DNA of 64,000 nt, taken from Anaerovorax sp. IOR16 (GTDB lineage Bacteria; Bacillota; Clostridia; Peptostreptococcales; Anaerovoracaceae). Made by a program: the position numbers and the translations under genes. Below the pieces are notes generated by a model. The model saw only the letters and a program-made list of their open reading frames with translations, had not been told where the DNA came from and searched no databases. How positions within the stretch are numbered: position 1 is the first letter of the stretch; every line of letters begins with the position of its first letter. Below, piece after piece: positions 53,891 to 62,974 of the stretch. The stretch covers positions 124,001 through 188,000 of the forward strand of contig NZ_JADQTL010000011.1 in assembly GCF_017168145.1 (NCBI RefSeq), given 5' to 3'.

Positions 53891-55045
53891 ATGTTGCAGT
53901 TTGAAGTAAACGAAGATAAGAATGCCCAAATTAAAGTAATTGGAATTGGCGGCGGTGGAAGCAATGCGGTCAATCGTATGATAGATGCAGGTTTGAATGG
54001 AATCACTTTTATGGCGGTAAATACGGACAAGCAGGCGCTTGCCGGATCGAAAGCAGAGACAAAGATTCAAATCGGTGAAAAGCTGACGAGAGGACTTGGT
54101 GCAGGTGCCAACCCGGAAGTGGGACAAAAGGCTGCGGAAGAAAACATTGACGACCTTGAAAAATTCATTTCCGGTGCGGATATGGTATTTATTACGGCCG
54201 GCATGGGAGGCGGAACCGGAACCGGTGCAGCTCCAATTATAGCGAAAGCGGCGAAAGATCAGGGTATATTGACAGTAGGAGTTGTAACAAAGCCTTTTAC
54301 TTTTGAAGGTAAGAAGCGTAGAGAACACGCAGAATTAGGAATAAAGTTTTTAAAGAAATATGTCGATTCTTTGGTCGTTGTACCAAATGATAAATTGCTT
54401 CAGGTGGCTGAGAAAAATACTACAATGATTCAGGCATTTGCGATGGCAGATGAAGTCTTGAAGCAAGGAGTACAAGGAATTTCTGACTTGATTGCTGAGG
54501 CAGGTTTGATTAACTTAGACTTTGCTGATGTAAAGACGGTTATGAGTGATCGTGGCATTGCACATATGGGCGTAGGTCGAGGAAGCGGTGATTCCAGAGT
54601 ATCGGATGCCGTGAAGGACGCCATTGAAAGCCCGCTTCTTGAAACATCGATCAATGGAGCTAAGGCTATCTTACTTAATATAATGGGTGGCTACGACTTA
54701 GGAATGCTTGAAGTAAATGAAGCTGCCGATCAAATTGAAAAAGCAGCGGACAAGGATGCAATTGTAATCTTTGGTGCATCTGTTAAAGAAGATTTAAAGG
54801 ATGAAATTATCATTACGGTAATCGCAACTGGCTTTGAGGATCGCAACGTTGACATTTTAACACCATCAAATAAAGATAAAACAGAGGCTAGAGAACACGA
54901 AGAGCATGAGTCAGAAACAGAGAATGCGCGGGATAGAAATGCACAATACCATGATTTATCCGATGATGATAGAGCGTTTCGAGAAAAATTAACAAATTCG
55001 TTTGCAATACCGTCTTTCTTAAATAAAGACAAAGGGAGCTTTTAG
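53891..55045 (+). CDS. ftsZ: Cell division GTPase FtsZ
   Basis: 384 aa, ATG behind CAGGAGG. The N-terminal GTPase domain shows [15 protein letters not shown] (about 17-31), the tubulin signature [13 protein letters not shown] (about 105-117) and [11 protein letters not shown]. The T7 loop and activation domain follow, then a variable linker and the C-terminal tail [13 protein letters not shown] that docks FtsA/SepF-type partners. It forms the division ring. No ftsA gene lies beside it in this window. The gene ends with a strong terminator. Confidence 0.97.
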   Translation: MLQFEVNEDKNAQIKVIGIGGGGSNAVNRMIDAGLNGITFMAVNTDKQALAGSKAETKIQIGEKLTRGLGAGANPEVGQKAAEENIDDLEKFISGADMVFITAGMGGGTGTGAAPIIAKAAKDQGILTVGVVTKPFTFEGKKRREHAELGIKFLKKYVDSLVVVPNDKLLQVAEKNTTMIQAFAMADEVLKQGVQGISDLIAEAGLINLDFADVKTVMSDRGIAHMGVGRGSGDSRVSDAVKDAIESPLLETSINGAKAILLNIMGGYDLGMLEVNEAADQIEKAADKDAIVIFGASVKEDLKDEIIITVIATGFEDRNVDILTPSNKDKTEAREHEEHESETENARDRNAQYHDLSDDDRAFREKLTNSFAIPSFLNKDKGSF

Positions 55046-55059
55046 CAAAGTGTATCATC

Positions 55060-55088
55060 GAAGCCGGTAAATGAACCGGCTTCTTTTT
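55060..55088 (+). terminator. Terminator of the dcw cluster after ftsZ
   Basis: GAAGCCGGT (55060-55068) pairs perfectly with ACCGGCTTC (55075-55083), followed by TTTTT. Confidence 0.92.
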
Positions 55089-55134
55089 CTGTATTATGCC
55101 ATAAACAAATTTTCTGGATGAGGCAACCAAAATT

Positions 55135-55950
55135 ATGATAAAAATCATTCAATCTGCAGACAATGCAATTTATAAAAGCACATTGGGTTTGCAGCAAAAA
55201 AAGCATAGAGAGATTTCTGGGCAGTATATGATTGAAGGTCCAAATCTTTTACGGGAAGCTTTGGAAAATAAAGCCGAATTGACTCGAGTCTTTTTGCGGG
55301 AAGAAATGAACAAGCAACAATCGGAGCTTTCGGATCTTTTCGAAGAGATTCAAAACCGAGACATTGACGTATTTTTTCTTTCACAGAAACTATTTGAAAA
55401 ACTATGTGACACTAAGACGCCGCAAGGGATTATGGGAGTCGTAAAAAAACCACAATGCTCAGAAAAAAATTTTTTTCATCAAGCGCGACCAACCAGTAAT
55501 GTATTAGTTTTAGATCGATTGCAGGATCCCGGGAATCTGGGAACAATATTAAGAACTGCTGATGCAGCTGGTTTTCAGGGAGTTATCTTATGCAAAGGAA
55601 CGGGAGACATTTTTTCTCCAAAAGTAGTTCGTTCTGCAGCGGGAGCGTTATTTCGGTTACCGATTTTTTTTACGAACAGTGCAGAAGAAACGATTCGTTA
55701 TCTTCGTAAATATAAAAAACGAATTCTTGCCACTACATTGCAAAACAGTCAGATCTACTATGAAACAGATCTTTGTGAAAACATTGGACTAATTATTGGA
55801 AACGAAGGGAATGGAATTTGTAAGGAATTCATTGATGGGGCAGATGTAACTATTCGAATTCCAATGATGGACAATGTAGAGTCCTTAAATGCTGCGGTTG
55901 CCGCAGGGATTTTAATGTATGAAGCGGTAAGACAAAAAGAACAACGATGA
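55135..55950 (+). CDS. TrmH (SpoU)-family RNA 2'-O-methyltransferase
   Basis: 271 aa. An N-terminal substrate-binding domain (about residues 1-100, with YMIEGPNLLREALEN) precedes the knotted SPOUT domain with the three family motifs: VLDRLQDPGNLGTILRTADA (about 125-144), IGLIIGNEGNGI (about 219-230) and IPMMDNVESLNAAVAAGILM (about 241-260). It methylates a ribose in rRNA or tRNA; the exact target cannot be read from the sequence (RlmB-like and TrmH-like proteins share these motifs). It lies upstream of pheS, as in many Firmicutes. Confidence 0.88.
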   Translation: MIKIIQSADNAIYKSTLGLQQKKHREISGQYMIEGPNLLREALENKAELTRVFLREEMNKQQSELSDLFEEIQNRDIDVFFLSQKLFEKLCDTKTPQGIMGVVKKPQCSEKNFFHQARPTSNVLVLDRLQDPGNLGTILRTADAAGFQGVILCKGTGDIFSPKVVRSAAGALFRLPIFFTNSAEETIRYLRKYKKRILATTLQNSQIYYETDLCENIGLIIGNEGNGICKEFIDGADVTIRIPMMDNVESLNAAVAAGILMYEAVRQKEQR

Positions 55951-55983
55951 GAATAGTGAACAATGAAATGGAGGATAAATAGC

Positions 55984-57006
55984 ATGCAAAATCAGCTTAA
56001 AGCCATATTGGAAGAAGCAAAAGAACAATTAGATAAAGCTTCCAGTTTGGGAGAAACGGAAGAACTTAGAATTAAATTTTTAGGTAAAAAAGGAAAGCTT
56101 ACAGAAATTTTAAGAAGTATGAAATCTTTGAGTCCGGAAGAACGTAAGACTTTAGGTCAAACTGCTAACAGTACGAGAGGCCAGATTGAAGCAATACTAG
56201 AAGAAAAATTCGCGATGATGAAAGAATTACAAAAAGCTACGAAACTAAAAAGTGAGAAAATAGATGTTACGGAGCCGGGAAGTTTGATTCAGCTTGGTGT
56301 AAAACATCCAATTTCTATTACCATTGATGAGATCTCAAAAGTATTTATGAATATGGGATTTCGTATTATAGAAGGACCGGAAATTGAAACAGTTTTTAAT
56401 AACTTTGATGCTTTAAATGCTGGGCCGAATCATCCTGCTAGAGATTTTACCGACACTTTTTATATTACTGAGGATGTATTGCTTCGAACTCAGACTTCGC
56501 CGGTACAAGTTCGTACTTTGATGAAGGACAATCCTCCGATTAAGGTGATTTCTCCGGGACGTTGTTTCCGCTGTGATACGCCGGATGCTACACATTCTCC
56601 GATGTTCCATCAAGTGGAAGGACTTGTGGTGGATGAAGGCATTTCGATGGCAGACCTAAAAGGTACACTGGATTCGTTTGCAAAACAAATGTTTGGATCA
56701 AATGCAAAAACAAAGTTCCGACCACATCATTTTCCATTTACTGAGCCGTCCGCAGAAATGGATGTTTCTTGCTTTAAATGTGGAGGTAAGGGCTGTAAAG
56801 TATGTAAAGGAAGTGGCTGGATTGAAATTTTAGGATGTGGTATGGTGCATCCAAATGTATTGGCAGTCGGGCATGTAGATACGGAAAAATACACGGGATT
56901 TGCATTTGGTATGGGTGTAGAAAGAATTGCCATGCTAAAGTACGGGGTGGATGACATCCGTTTGTTCTATGAAAATGACATGCGTTTCATTCAGCAATTC
57001 AAATAA
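55984..57006 (+). CDS. pheS: Phenylalanine-tRNA ligase alpha subunit
   Basis: 340 aa from ATG 55984 behind GGAGG; an open frame upstream has no signal. An N-terminal coiled coil (about residues 1-85) binds tRNA, and a class II catalytic core follows: motif 2 region RCFRCDTPDATHSPMFHQVE and motif 3 GMGVERIAMLKYGVDD. The CxxC...CxxC insert (SCFKCGGKGCKVCKGSGW) is the zinc-binding insert usual in Firmicutes PheS. It works as an alpha2-beta2 enzyme with PheT. Confidence 0.96.
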   Translation: MQNQLKAILEEAKEQLDKASSLGETEELRIKFLGKKGKLTEILRSMKSLSPEERKTLGQTANSTRGQIEAILEEKFAMMKELQKATKLKSEKIDVTEPGSLIQLGVKHPISITIDEISKVFMNMGFRIIEGPEIETVFNNFDALNAGPNHPARDFTDTFYITEDVLLRTQTSPVQVRTLMKDNPPIKVISPGRCFRCDTPDATHSPMFHQVEGLVVDEGISMADLKGTLDSFAKQMFGSNAKTKFRPHHFPFTEPSAEMDVSCFKCGGKGCKVCKGSGWIEILGCGMVHPNVLAVGHVDTEKYTGFAFGMGVERIAMLKYGVDDIRLFYENDMRFIQQFK

Positions 57007-57024
57007 TAAAAACGGAGGGATAAT

Positions 57025-59457
57025 ATGTTAGTACCTATTCAATGGTTAAAAGAATATACAAACGTTGATGAAAATATAGATAAATTTTGTGATCGTATGA
57101 TTATGTCAGGTTCCAACTTAGAAACAGTTGAAGTTTTTGGAGAGAACATTGAAAATGTTGTCATTGGAAAGATTTTGTCCATAGACAAACATCCAGATGC
57201 AGATAAGCTTGTCATTACGAAAATTGATGTTGCTGCAGAAGAACCGGTTCAAATTGTAACGGGAGCATCGAATATTGCAGTGGGTAATTATGTCCCTGTG
57301 GCATTGCATGGAAGTAAAATCCCTGGACCGCTTCATGGACAGCCAAAAAAACCGGAAGGTGTTACCATTAAAAAAGGAAAGCTTCGAGGGGTAGAATCCT
57401 TTGGCATGCTTTGCTCTGCTGGAGAACTAGGATTTGAAGACAAGGTGGTGCCGGTAACACACAAGGATGGTATTTGGATTTTAGAAAAAGAGTACCCTTT
57501 GGGAATGAGTATTGTAGAAGCTTTAAATCTAAAGGGTGAAGTGATAGATTTTGAAATCACACCAAACCGCCCGGATTGTTTATCCATGATTGGCATGGCA
57601 AGAGAAGCGGCTGCTACATTTGAAACTGAACTTTCTTATCCTGAAACTCGTTGTGAAGAAAAGGGAGAGGGAAAGTGTAAGGATTTTATTGAAGTAGAAA
57701 TCAAAAGACCAGATCTATGTAAGCGTTACGTTGCAAAAGTGGTAACGAATATTAAGATTGAACAATCTCCTTGGTGGCTTCAGCAAAGATTGATTTATGC
57801 AGGCATGCGTCCGATTAATAATATTGTCGATATTACTAACTATGTAATGTTGGAATATGGACAGCCGCTACACGCATTTGATATTCGAAATGTCAAGGGC
57901 AGTAAGATTAGTGTGGATACTGCACAGGAGGGTGAAGTATTCACGACTTTGGATGGAACCGAACGTAAATTGACTAATAACATGCTGCTCATTAAGGATA
58001 CTGAGAGAGCCGTTGCTATTGCCGGAGTTATGGGTGGTCAAAATTCGGAAATTCAAGAGGATACAGATACGATTTTAATTGAAGCTGCTAATTTTAATGC
58101 AGACAGTGTTAGAAGTACATCAAAAAAATTAACACTTCGTACCGAAGCATCTTCCAGATTTGAAAAGGGCATTGACCCAAATCTTGCAGAAGAAGCCTGC
58201 AATCGAGTATGTCGATTGATAGAACTTTTAAATGCAGGTACGGTTTTAAAGGGTTCCGTTGATGTATATCCAGAAAAAGCAGAAGCGGAATCGGTAAAGG
58301 TGAGAGTGGATCGAGTCAATCAAGTACTTGGAATTAATCTTTCCGCTAAGGAAATGATTGATATTTTCCATCGATTGGAAATGAAAACCATGCATCTTGG
58401 AAATACGATTACGGTAACACCGCCTACGGTACGTTTGGATTTGGAAACAGAGATTGACTTTGTCGAAGAAATTGGAAGAATTTACGGATATGATAAGATG
58501 CCTGTAACTTTACCTAGAGGAAATTCTGAGGCAGGTAAATCCGAAAAGCAACGTTTGCGAGATTTGTCAAAAGAAACAATGACTGCACTGGGAGCCAGTG
58601 AGGTTCAGACTTATTCTTTTGTAAGTCCAAAAGGTGTGGATTCTATTAAAATGGATGAAAACGCAGAAGGAAGAAAACTGATTAGACTATTAAATCCACT
58701 TGGAGAAGATACCAGCGTAATGCGTACTACGTTAATTCCTAATATGTTGGAAGTCTTAGCAAGAAATTATAGCAGAAACAACGAAAATGTAGCTGCCTTT
58801 GAAATCGGAACGACCTTCTTCAACAATCATCATGAAGGAGATCCGCTTCCGGAAGAGAAAGAATCCATGTGTGTTGCTGTTTATGGACCGAATAAAGATT
58901 TCTTTACATTAAAAGGTATGGTAACAGAATTTTTGAATAAATTAGGAATATACGAGTGTCGTTATATTCCGGAAGAAAAGATTGCAACCTTCCATCCAGG
59001 TCGTTGTGCAACTCTTGTGTATGATTGTGTGGAAATTGGAATCATAGGAGAAATTCACCCGGATGTTTTGGAAAAATATGGTATTGGAGCGAGGGCTATT
59101 TGTTGTGAACTAAACTTTGACCTTCTTGTAGAAAAAGCAAATACAGAGAAATTTTATCGCCCACTTCCAAAATATCCTGCTATGACTCGTGATCTTGCAT
59201 TAACGGTGAACGAAGAAAACTGTGTTTGTGATATCGAATCGATTATCAAGGCTCATGGTGGAGAATTACTTGAAAAGGTAACGTTGTTTGATGTATATCG
59301 CGGAAAGCAGTTATTATCTGGGACAAAGAGTGTCGCGTTTACACTTACGTATCGTGCCGCTGATCGTACACTGACAGAAGAAGAAGTAACCAAGGTAAAT
59401 GATAAAATATTGGTTGCATTAAAAGAAGGATGCCACGCGGTATTGCGTGAAATGTAA
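57025..59457 (+). CDS. pheT: Phenylalanine-tRNA ligase beta subunit
   Basis: 810 aa, ATG behind CGGAGGG, 18 bases after pheS. Domains in order: tRNA-binding EMAPII-like domain (about residues 40-150), B3/B4 editing domain (about 210-390) that clears Tyr-tRNAPhe, B5 domain, catalytic-like core and C-terminal FDX-ACB anticodon-binding domain (FYRPLPKYPAMTRDLALTVN onward). Full length, intact. Confidence 0.96.
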   Translation: MLVPIQWLKEYTNVDENIDKFCDRMIMSGSNLETVEVFGENIENVVIGKILSIDKHPDADKLVITKIDVAAEEPVQIVTGASNIAVGNYVPVALHGSKIPGPLHGQPKKPEGVTIKKGKLRGVESFGMLCSAGELGFEDKVVPVTHKDGIWILEKEYPLGMSIVEALNLKGEVIDFEITPNRPDCLSMIGMAREAAATFETELSYPETRCEEKGEGKCKDFIEVEIKRPDLCKRYVAKVVTNIKIEQSPWWLQQRLIYAGMRPINNIVDITNYVMLEYGQPLHAFDIRNVKGSKISVDTAQEGEVFTTLDGTERKLTNNMLLIKDTERAVAIAGVMGGQNSEIQEDTDTILIEAANFNADSVRSTSKKLTLRTEASSRFEKGIDPNLAEEACNRVCRLIELLNAGTVLKGSVDVYPEKAEAESVKVRVDRVNQVLGINLSAKEMIDIFHRLEMKTMHLGNTITVTPPTVRLDLETEIDFVEEIGRIYGYDKMPVTLPRGNSEAGKSEKQRLRDLSKETMTALGASEVQTYSFVSPKGVDSIKMDENAEGRKLIRLLNPLGEDTSVMRTTLIPNMLEVLARNYSRNNENVAAFEIGTTFFNNHHEGDPLPEEKESMCVAVYGPNKDFFTLKGMVTEFLNKLGIYECRYIPEEKIATFHPGRCATLVYDCVEIGIIGEIHPDVLEKYGIGARAICCELNFDLLVEKANTEKFYRPLPKYPAMTRDLALTVNEENCVCDIESIIKAHGGELLEKVTLFDVYRGKQLLSGTKSVAFTLTYRAADRTLTEEEVTKVNDKILVALKEGCHAVLREM

Positions 59458-59481
59458 CGGATAGAAAGGCGGACATTTTCT

Positions 59482-60102
59482 ATGGAAGACAAAAATAAGG
59501 TGACTGTCAGAATTTATGGCCAGGAATATATCATTTCAGGCGATATGCCCAGAGAGCACATTATGAAAGTTGCGGATTATGTAGATCGTAAAATGAATGA
59601 AATTGCTGTCGCTCTACCTACCACTTCTACGTCATCCTTAGCTGTGCTTTCTGCTGTGAATGTTTCTGACGATTATTTTAGAGCGATGGAAGAAAACGAA
59701 TCCTTAAAATTGAAAAATATTCAATTGGATAAAGATTCAAAGCATTATGTACAGCTTTGGGATGAAGCAAAAAAGAATTTTTTGCAATATAAAGAAGATG
59801 CCCAAAGCAGCATGGAGCATCGGGATCAATTGCAGAGACTATTTAATGAAAAAACAGTAGAGATTAGTCAGATTTCCGGAAAATTGAAAGCGTTACAGGA
59901 AGAATACGATGCTTTATGTCGAAAAAATGAAGCGTTGTTAGAACGTATGAAAGCACAAGAAGAAAATAAAATTTCCAACTCTTCGATTGTTAAGGAACTG
60001 GAAGCAAAATGCCGAGACGTAGAAAGCAGTTTTTTTGATCTTCAAATGGAAAACATCCAGTTAAAAGGAGAGTTGGACCGCTATAAAAAAATGATGGAGT
60101 AG
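59482..60102 (+). CDS. zapA: Cell division protein ZapA, long coiled-coil form
   Basis: 206 aa. The N-terminal 90 residues are the ZapA domain (VTVRIYGQEYIISGDMPREH, then VADYVDRKMNEIA), which cross-links FtsZ filaments. The remaining 110 residues are a long coiled coil (FLQYKEDAQSSMEHRDQLQR, NEALLERMKAQEENK), more than in the short ZapA proteins but known in clostridia. ATG behind AAAGGCGG. It sits between pheT and mutS2, a common Firmicutes order. Confidence 0.9.
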   Translation: MEDKNKVTVRIYGQEYIISGDMPREHIMKVADYVDRKMNEIAVALPTTSTSSLAVLSAVNVSDDYFRAMEENESLKLKNIQLDKDSKHYVQLWDEAKKNFLQYKEDAQSSMEHRDQLQRLFNEKTVEISQISGKLKALQEEYDALCRKNEALLERMKAQEENKISNSSIVKELEAKCRDVESSFFDLQMENIQLKGELDRYKKMME

Positions 60103-60107
60103 TATAC

Positions 60108-62476
60108 ATGAACAAAAAGGCATATCGGGTGTTAGAATACAATAAAATCATAGAGAGATTGTGTACCCAGGCAGCTTCTTCGATGACAAAAAAAGTCCTC
60201 GAAGAGCTAAAGCCTTCTATTGATGTGTATCAAATTCAAGAGCAATTAACGGAAACCACGGAAGCGGTTTCCGTTATTATGCATAAAGGGGCACTTCCTT
60301 TAGGGAGTTTTTATGACATAAAGGATTCCATTTATTTTGCGCATAAGGGTGGAACTCTTACAATGAAGCAACTGTTAGAAATTCTATACAATTTGCAGGT
60401 TGCCAGGAATGCTGCCAGTTTCTTAAAGAGTGATTTACCCCCATTGCCGCACATTAATGGTTTGGCAGAAGTATTATTTATTGATAAACGCTTGGAAGAT
60501 GAAATCGACCGCTGCATTTTATCGGAGGATGAAATGGCGGACAATGCGAGTTCGGAATTAAAGCGGATTCGAAGATCTATTTTAAGACAAAATGATGCAA
60601 TTAAAGCAAAGATGAATAGTATCTTGAATTCATCCGAAAGTCGAACTCTCTTACAAGATGCGATTGTAACAATGCGTCAAGGCAGATATGTAATTCCTGT
60701 AAAGCAGGAGCATAAAAGTAAATTTTCCGGAATTGTTCATGATCAGTCGTCAACGGGGGCAACCTTATTTATTGAACCACAAGCGATTGTAAATTTAAAT
60801 AATGAACTTCGGGAAATGGAATTGGCTGAAAAAAAGGAAATACAGCGTATTTTAGAAGAGTTTTCGGAAAAAATTGCACTGATTCATGAACAACTGTTAA
60901 ATAATCAAAAACTTTTGGTTCAGCTGGATTTTATTTTTGCTAAAGGAAAATTATCAGTATTACAAAAAGCGTCAGAGCCTAAAATGAATACACAGGGTCA
61001 TCTTAGAATAAAAAATGGCAGACATCCTCTAATTGATCCGAAAAAGGTAGTCCCGATTAACATTGCACTTGGAAAAGAGTATGATACATTAATTATTACA
61101 GGACCAAATACTGGAGGAAAAACCGTAACGTTAAAAACAGTAGGACTATTTGTTATGATGGCACAGTCTGGTTTACATGTTCCGGCTTCGGATGGAACGG
61201 AACTTCCGGTATTAGAACAGGTTTTTGCTGATATTGGAGATGAACAGAGTATCGAGCAAAGTTTAAGTACGTTCTCTTCTCATATGAACAACATTGTACA
61301 AATAGTACAAGAAAGCAGAGAAAATACGTTAGTTTTATTGGATGAGTTGGGAGCTGGTACGGATCCGACGGAAGGTGCAGCACTGGCGATTTCTATTTTA
61401 GAAAACATCTATGGAAAAGGTGCAAAGACGATTGCAACGACGCATTATACAGAGTTGAAAAAATATGCGCTCTCTTCCTATCGAGTGCAAAATGCATCAA
61501 TGGAATTTAATGTAGAAACATTAAGTCCAACTTATCGCCTTTCAATTGGGGTACCGGGAAGATCTAATGCTTTTGAGATTTCAAAAAAATTAGGACTGCC
61601 TGATGTAGTTATTGATCATGCAAGAGGCCTTTTGGAGAAAGGTGATATTGAATTTGAAGAAGTAATAACGACCATTGAGAAAGATAAAATTACGGCAGAG
61701 GAAGAACGAGATGAAGCGATTGCCCTTCGTCTTGAAATGAAGCGTCAGAAAGAAGCGTTGGATCGTCAAGAACAGCGTTTTAAGGAACAAAAAGAAAAGA
61801 TTCTTCAAAAAGCAAAAGAAGAAGCAAGAGAAATGGTTCGAGAAGCAAAGGAATTTTCGGATCAAGTACAGAAAGAATTACGAGAGTTAGAGAAGATACA
61901 AGATCCTTCTGAACGGAATCGCAGACAGGAACAAGCACGAAGTAAAATTCGCAGAGCGGGGAAAAGTATCGAGAACGCTATGAAATGCCTCAAAATGATA
62001 GCCCTGTGAGACCAGGTGATTTGAAGCTTGGAGATCGGGTACGCGTTCTTTCCTTGGACCAAAAGGGAAATGTACTCACGCTTCCGGATGACAAAGGTGA
62101 TTTGCAGTTACAGGTAGGCCTTCTTAAAATGACAGTTAATCTAAAACAAATTTCTAAGATTCAGGAAAATGTTACAAAAAAAGAGAAGCAGAAAGCAAGA
62201 TACGGTGCACTTTATCGAAGTAAGGCACAAGCCATTTCTATGAGCATGAATGTAATTGGAAAGAATTTAGATGATGCGTCTATGGAAGTTGACAAATATT
62301 TGGACGATGCTTATATGGCAGGACTGAAAGAGGTAACGATTATTCATGGAAGAGGAGCAGGAATCTTAAGAGATGGATTGTCTCAGCTTTTCCGACATCA
62401 TAAGCATGTGGAAAAATACCGAAAGGGAGCGTACAATGAAGGTGGAGATGGAGTTACCATTGTCACCTTACGATAA
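60108..62476 (+). pseudogene. mutS2: Endonuclease MutS2, frame broken by one base
   Basis: The frame 60108-62009 has the core domain, Walker A GPNTGGKTVT (about residues 332-341), Walker B LVLLDELGAGTDPTEGAA and a long coiled coil. It runs off after SIENAMK. The remainder (MPQNDSPVRPGDLKLGDRVR onward, KOW-like domain, then the Smr domain with IIHGRGAGILRDGL) lies in another frame to 62476. One more A in the AAA run at 61983-61985 restores 789 aa, the normal length. MutS2 rescues collided ribosomes and limits recombination in Firmicutes; the Smr part is the nuclease. The gene is probably intact in the organism. Confidence 0.9.
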
Positions 62477-62492
62477 GAGTTTCGGGGGAGGA

Positions 62493-62939
62493 ATGAAATT
62501 GCATATTGTAAGTGCATGTCTATTGGGAAGCTGCTGCCGGTATAATGGAGGTAGCAATGAATCGATGGAAGTCAAAGAGTTTTTAAAAAATAAATCATAT
62601 ATAGCGGTTTGTCCGGAAGTTTTGGGAGGTTTAGAAACTCCGAGATCACCGGCAGAAATCATGGAAGGAAAGGTAATCAATAAAGAAGGTAAGGATGTAA
62701 CCGAAGCCTTTCAAAAAGGGGCAGAGCTTGCTTATGAGGTTGCATTAAAGGAAGCGGACAAAAATGGGGAGTCGATAGAATCGGCTATCTTGAAAGCAAG
62801 AAGCCCATCATGTGGTTCCGGGAAAATCTATGACGGGACGTTTCAAGGAAAGTTGGTTTCTGGTAATGGTTTTTTTGTTCGGTTATTGAAGGAAAATGGG
62901 ATTCACGTTATTTCAGAAGAAAGTTTGATGAAACGATAA
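62493..62939 (+). CDS. DUF523 domain protein
   Basis: 148 aa from ATG 62493 (KLHIVSACLLGSCCRYNGGS), a few bases behind GGGGGAGG; TTG 62499 has better spacing and would remove two residues. The open frame extends upstream into the mutS2 end but only retranslates it. The conserved Cys pattern (SACLLGSCCRYNGG near the start, CPEVLGGLETPRSPAEI near 45, and SPSCGSGKIYDGTF near 100) is that of DUF523, a Cys-containing family of unknown function that may bind metal. Located between mutS2 and argS. Confidence 0.85.
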   Translation: MKLHIVSACLLGSCCRYNGGSNESMEVKEFLKNKSYIAVCPEVLGGLETPRSPAEIMEGKVINKEGKDVTEAFQKGAELAYEVALKEADKNGESIESAILKARSPSCGSGKIYDGTFQGKLVSGNGFFVRLLKENGIHVISEESLMKR

Positions 62940-62974
62940 GATAAAATTGCATGAAAAGCGAGGAGGATAAATAT

